From: Streptomyces sp. MMG1121
GTDB lineage: Bacteria; Actinomycetota; Actinomycetes; Streptomycetales; Streptomycetaceae
Reading direction: 5' to 3'
Assembly: GCF_001280015.1 (NCBI RefSeq)
Contig: NZ_LGDV01000107.1
Span: 1 to 64,000 of the forward strand
DNA: 64,000 nt
Made by a program: the position numbers and the translations under genes. Below are positions 61,899 through 64,000 of the stretch, piece after piece. A model generated the notes under the pieces. That model searched no databases and was not told the origin of the DNA. It was given only the letters and a program-made list of their open reading frames with translations. How positions within the stretch are numbered: the first letter of the stretch is position 1; the number at the start of each line of letters is the position of its first letter.

Positions 61899-62570
61899 AT
61901 GACGCCGATCAAACTTCTCCTGGTGGACGACGACCCGTTGGTACGCGCCGGACTCACGCTGATGATGGGTGGGGCCGAGGACATCGAGATCGTCGGGGAG
62001 GCCGCCGACGGCGCCGAGGTCGAGGAGCTCGTGGGGCGCACCCGGCCCGACGTCGTCCTGATGGACATCCGCATGCCGTCGGTGGACGGGCTCACGGCGA
62101 CCCGGCGGCTACGCGCGCGTGCTGACGCCCCGCAGGTCGTGGTGCTCACCACCTTCCACGCCGACGAACAGGTGCTGCACGCCCTGCGCGCGGGCGCCGC
62201 CGGGTTCGTCCTGAAGGACACCTCGCCCGCCGAGATCGTCGACGCGGTACGCCGGGTCGCGGCCGGGGAACCGGTGCTGTCACCCGCCGTCACCCGTCAG
62301 CTGATGCGGCACGCGGCCGGTACCGCCGCCGACTCCCGGCAGGCACGCGCGCGTGAGCGGCTCGCCGTGCTCAACGACCGCGAGCGGGAGGTCGCCGTCG
62401 CCGTCGGCCGGGGCCTGGCCAACGCCCAGATCGCCGCCGAACTCTTCATGAGCGTGGCCACCGTCAAGACCCACGTCTCCCGCATCCTCGCCAAGCTCGA
62501 CCTCAACAACCGGGTCCAGATCGCCCTGCTCGCCTACGACGCGGGACATCTCGACGAGGACGGGCACTAA
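61899..62570 (+). CDS. LuxR-family response regulator
   Basis: 223 aa, ATG 61899 with TTGGAG upstream. The receiver domain at ~1-120 has the acidic pair in LLVDDDPLVRAGL, the phospho-acceptor Asp in VVLMDIRMPSVDG, Thr in VLTTFHADEQ, and Lys in GFVLKDTSP. The LuxR helix-turn-helix occupies ~155-220 (LNDREREVAVAVGRGLANAQ, IAAELFMSVATVKTHVSRIL). It is the cognate partner of the upstream kinase. Its targets are not evident. Confidence 0.95.
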   Translation: MTPIKLLLVDDDPLVRAGLTLMMGGAEDIEIVGEAADGAEVEELVGRTRPDVVLMDIRMPSVDGLTATRRLRARADAPQVVVLTTFHADEQVLHALRAGAAGFVLKDTSPAEIVDAVRRVAAGEPVLSPAVTRQLMRHAAGTAADSRQARARERLAVLNDREREVAVAVGRGLANAQIAAELFMSVATVKTHVSRILAKLDLNNRVQIALLAYDAGHLDEDGH

Positions 62571-62641
62571 AGGCCGTAGCCGGGCGTTGTCCCTGTACCG
62601 GGAGAGCCCGGTGGGCCTCGGGGGAGTCCGGAAGGGGAGCG

Positions 62642-63826
62642 ATGGACAGGCAAGACGTGGTGGACCTGGGAGAGTTCGGGGACGAACTGCGCACGGACCC
62701 GCATCCGGAGTACGCCCGGCTGCGCGAGCGGGGCCCGGTGCACCGCGTCCGGCTGCCGGGCTGGGCGGACGAGGCCTGGCTGATCGTCGGGTACGAGGAG
62801 GCACGGGCGGCCCTCGCCGACCTCCGGCTGGCCAAGGACACCAGCAAGATCGGCGTGACCATCCTGGAGCAGGAGATGGTCGGCAAGCACCTGCTGGCCA
62901 CCGACCCGCCGCAGCACACCCGTCTGCGCTCCCTGGTCACGCGCGCGTTCACGATGCGCCGGGTGGAGCAACTGCGCCCGCGGATCCAGCAGATCACCGA
63001 CGAGCTTCTCGACGAGATGCTCCCGGCGGGCCGCGGCGACCTCATCGGCTCCCTCGCCTACCCCTTGCCCATCACCGTCATCTGCGAGCTGCTCGGCGTC
63101 CCGGACATGGACCGCGAGGAGTTCCGCAAGCTGTCCACCGGGGTGGTCGCACCGGCCGATGAGCAGACGGCGAACGACGCGGTCGTCCGCCTCGGCGCGT
63201 ACCTCACCGACCTGATCGAGGACAAGCGCTGCTCCGGCCCCACCGACGACCTGCTCAGCGATCTGATCCGCACCACCGCAGAGGACGGCGACCGGCTCTC
63301 CGCGCAGGAACTGCGCGGCATGGCCTTCCTGCTGCTCGTCGCGGGCCACGAGACGACCGTCAACCTCATCGGCAACGGCGTCCACGCCCTTCTCGCCCAC
63401 CCCGGTCAACTGGCCGCCCTGCGCGCCGACATGAACCTCCTGGACGGCGCCGTCGAGGAGATGCTGCGCTACGAGGGCCCGGTGCACAGCGCCACGTACC
63501 GGTTCGCCGCCGAGCCCCTGGAGATCGCCGGCGCGGCGATCGAGAAGGGCGAGCACGTGGTGGTGAGCCTCACCGCCGCCCAGCGCGACGGCGACCGCTT
63601 CGGCGACCCGCACCGGTTCGACATCCACCGCGACACCCGCGGCCATCTCGCCTTCGGCCACGGCATCCATTTCTGCCTCGGCGCACCCCTGGCCCGTCTG
63701 GAGGGCCGCATCGCCGTCGGCACCCTCCTGCGCCGCGCCCCCGGCCTCGCGCTCGACGGCACACCGGGCGAGTGGCTGCCGGGCCTGCTGATGAGAGGGA
63801 TGCGGAGCCTGCCCGTGCGCTGGTGA
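62642..63826 (+). CDS. Cytochrome P450 (bacterial CYP105/107-like)
   Basis: 394 aa, ATG 62642 with GGGGAGC upstream. The I-helix LLVAGHETTVNLIGNG carries the normal acid-alcohol pair, in contrast to the P450 at 43199. The ExxR motif is in AVEEMLRYEG, and the haem loop is FGHGIHFCLGAPLARLE with the Cys ligand near 343. Length is typical of soluble class I bacterial P450s. No ferredoxin or biosynthetic partner lies beside it, so it is an orphan whose substrate cannot be told. Confidence 0.94.
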   Translation: MDRQDVVDLGEFGDELRTDPHPEYARLRERGPVHRVRLPGWADEAWLIVGYEEARAALADLRLAKDTSKIGVTILEQEMVGKHLLATDPPQHTRLRSLVTRAFTMRRVEQLRPRIQQITDELLDEMLPAGRGDLIGSLAYPLPITVICELLGVPDMDREEFRKLSTGVVAPADEQTANDAVVRLGAYLTDLIEDKRCSGPTDDLLSDLIRTTAEDGDRLSAQELRGMAFLLLVAGHETTVNLIGNGVHALLAHPGQLAALRADMNLLDGAVEEMLRYEGPVHSATYRFAAEPLEIAGAAIEKGEHVVVSLTAAQRDGDRFGDPHRFDIHRDTRGHLAFGHGIHFCLGAPLARLEGRIAVGTLLRRAPGLALDGTPGEWLPGLLMRGMRSLPVRW

Positions 63827-63839
63827 GCGACCCCGGGCA

Positions 63840-64000
63840 TCAGCCGTACGAGGGCTGCACCCGGTCCGGGATCTCCGTGAGCCGTACCGGCCGGCGCTCC
63901 CGCCGGGAGACCTCGCAGGCCTCGGCGATCCGCAGCGCCTGCAGGGCCTCGTGGCCGTCGCACGGGTTGGGCCGCTCGCCGCGCACCACCTCGACGAAGG
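63840..64000 (-). CDS. C-terminus of Gfo/Idh/MocA-type oxidoreductase (partial)
   Basis: The last ~53 residues of a gene that begins beyond the window: FVEVVRGERPNPCDGHEALQ, then ALRIAEACEVSRRERRPVRL. The pattern F-x-x-V-(R/L)-G-E-x-P-x-(C/T)-x-x-D-(G/A)-x-x-A-L-x-(A/V)-x-x-(I/L)-A-E-A-x-x-x-S is the usual end of inositol-dehydrogenase-like sugar oxidoreductases. Confidence 0.78.
   Translation of the reverse strand, partial: FVEVVRGERPNPCDGHEALQALRIAEACEVSRRERRPVRLTEIPDRVQPSYG

Overview
The window is high-GC actinobacterial DNA that reads as a Streptomyces chromosome. Third codon positions are strongly G/C, GTG starts and 4-bp ATGA/GTGA overlaps are common, several genes look leaderless, and there are long-hairpin terminators without U-tracts. 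LAL, GAF-LuxR, HxlR and IclR regulators, secreted trypsin- and RNase Sa-like proteins and two NIS synthetases fit the same genus. I saw no rRNA, tRNA, CRISPR array, insertion sequence or integrase.

Layout. 1-12 kb: a membrane protein and a solute-binding protein, a CorA-type channel, a secreted trypsin, a large LAL regulator, and a GAF-LuxR regulator divergent from two acyl-CoA ligases. 12-27 kb: purine and glyoxylate catabolism, with glyoxylate carboligase, catalase, tartronate semialdehyde reductase, hydroxypyruvate isomerase, a urate operon (OHCU decarboxylase, hydroxyisourate hydrolase, uricase), an NCS2 permease, an 8-oxoguanine/guanine-type deaminase and a second NCS2 permease. 27-40.7 kb: housekeeping and secreted functions, including an HxlR/aminotransferase pair, a vWA pair and two divergent IucA/IucC siderophore synthetases. 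40.7-49.3 kb: a compact antibiotic cluster. 49.3-57.3 kb: a decayed subtilase, malate synthase, a MobA-like protein, AllR, allantoinase and allantoicase. 57.3-64 kb: ordinary genes, a secreted guanyl-RNase, a two-component pair, a P450 and the end of an oxidoreductase.

How the catabolic genes fit together. Urate is oxidised and opened to allantoin (uricase, UraH, UraD), then to allantoate (AllB), then cleaved by allantoicase. The glyoxylate enters either malate (AceB) or tartronate semialdehyde and glycerate (Gcl, GlxR, Hyi). Genes spread over 40 kb share operator-like 15-mers of the form TTCCG-N5-CGGAA. At gcl, hyi, aceB and allR these occur in pairs with exactly 21 bp start to start. The catalase promoter has one such site, which ties peroxide removal to the same regulon. 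A second inverted repeat, (T/A)TCAAC-N5-(G/A)TTGA, lies at the catalase, uraD and aceB -35 regions and upstream of allB.

The most exciting part is 40,744-49,240. A tryptophanyl-tRNA synthetase with resistance-type features sits behind a leaderless 13-residue Trp-Trp leader peptide and a 1:2/2:3/3:4 attenuator. Next to it are a JAMM/MPN protein, a MoaD-like sulfur carrier whose Gly-Gly is masked by ten extra residues, a P450, a ketopantoate-reductase-like enzyme, a HisC-like aminotransferase, a B12-type radical SAM protein and a DUF5825 protein. This set matches what I recall of chuangxinmycin biosynthesis, a sulfur-bridged indole that inhibits TrpRS. I infer that the window encodes a chuangxinmycin-type pathway in Streptomyces. 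It has no E1-like activating enzyme, which must come from elsewhere in the genome.
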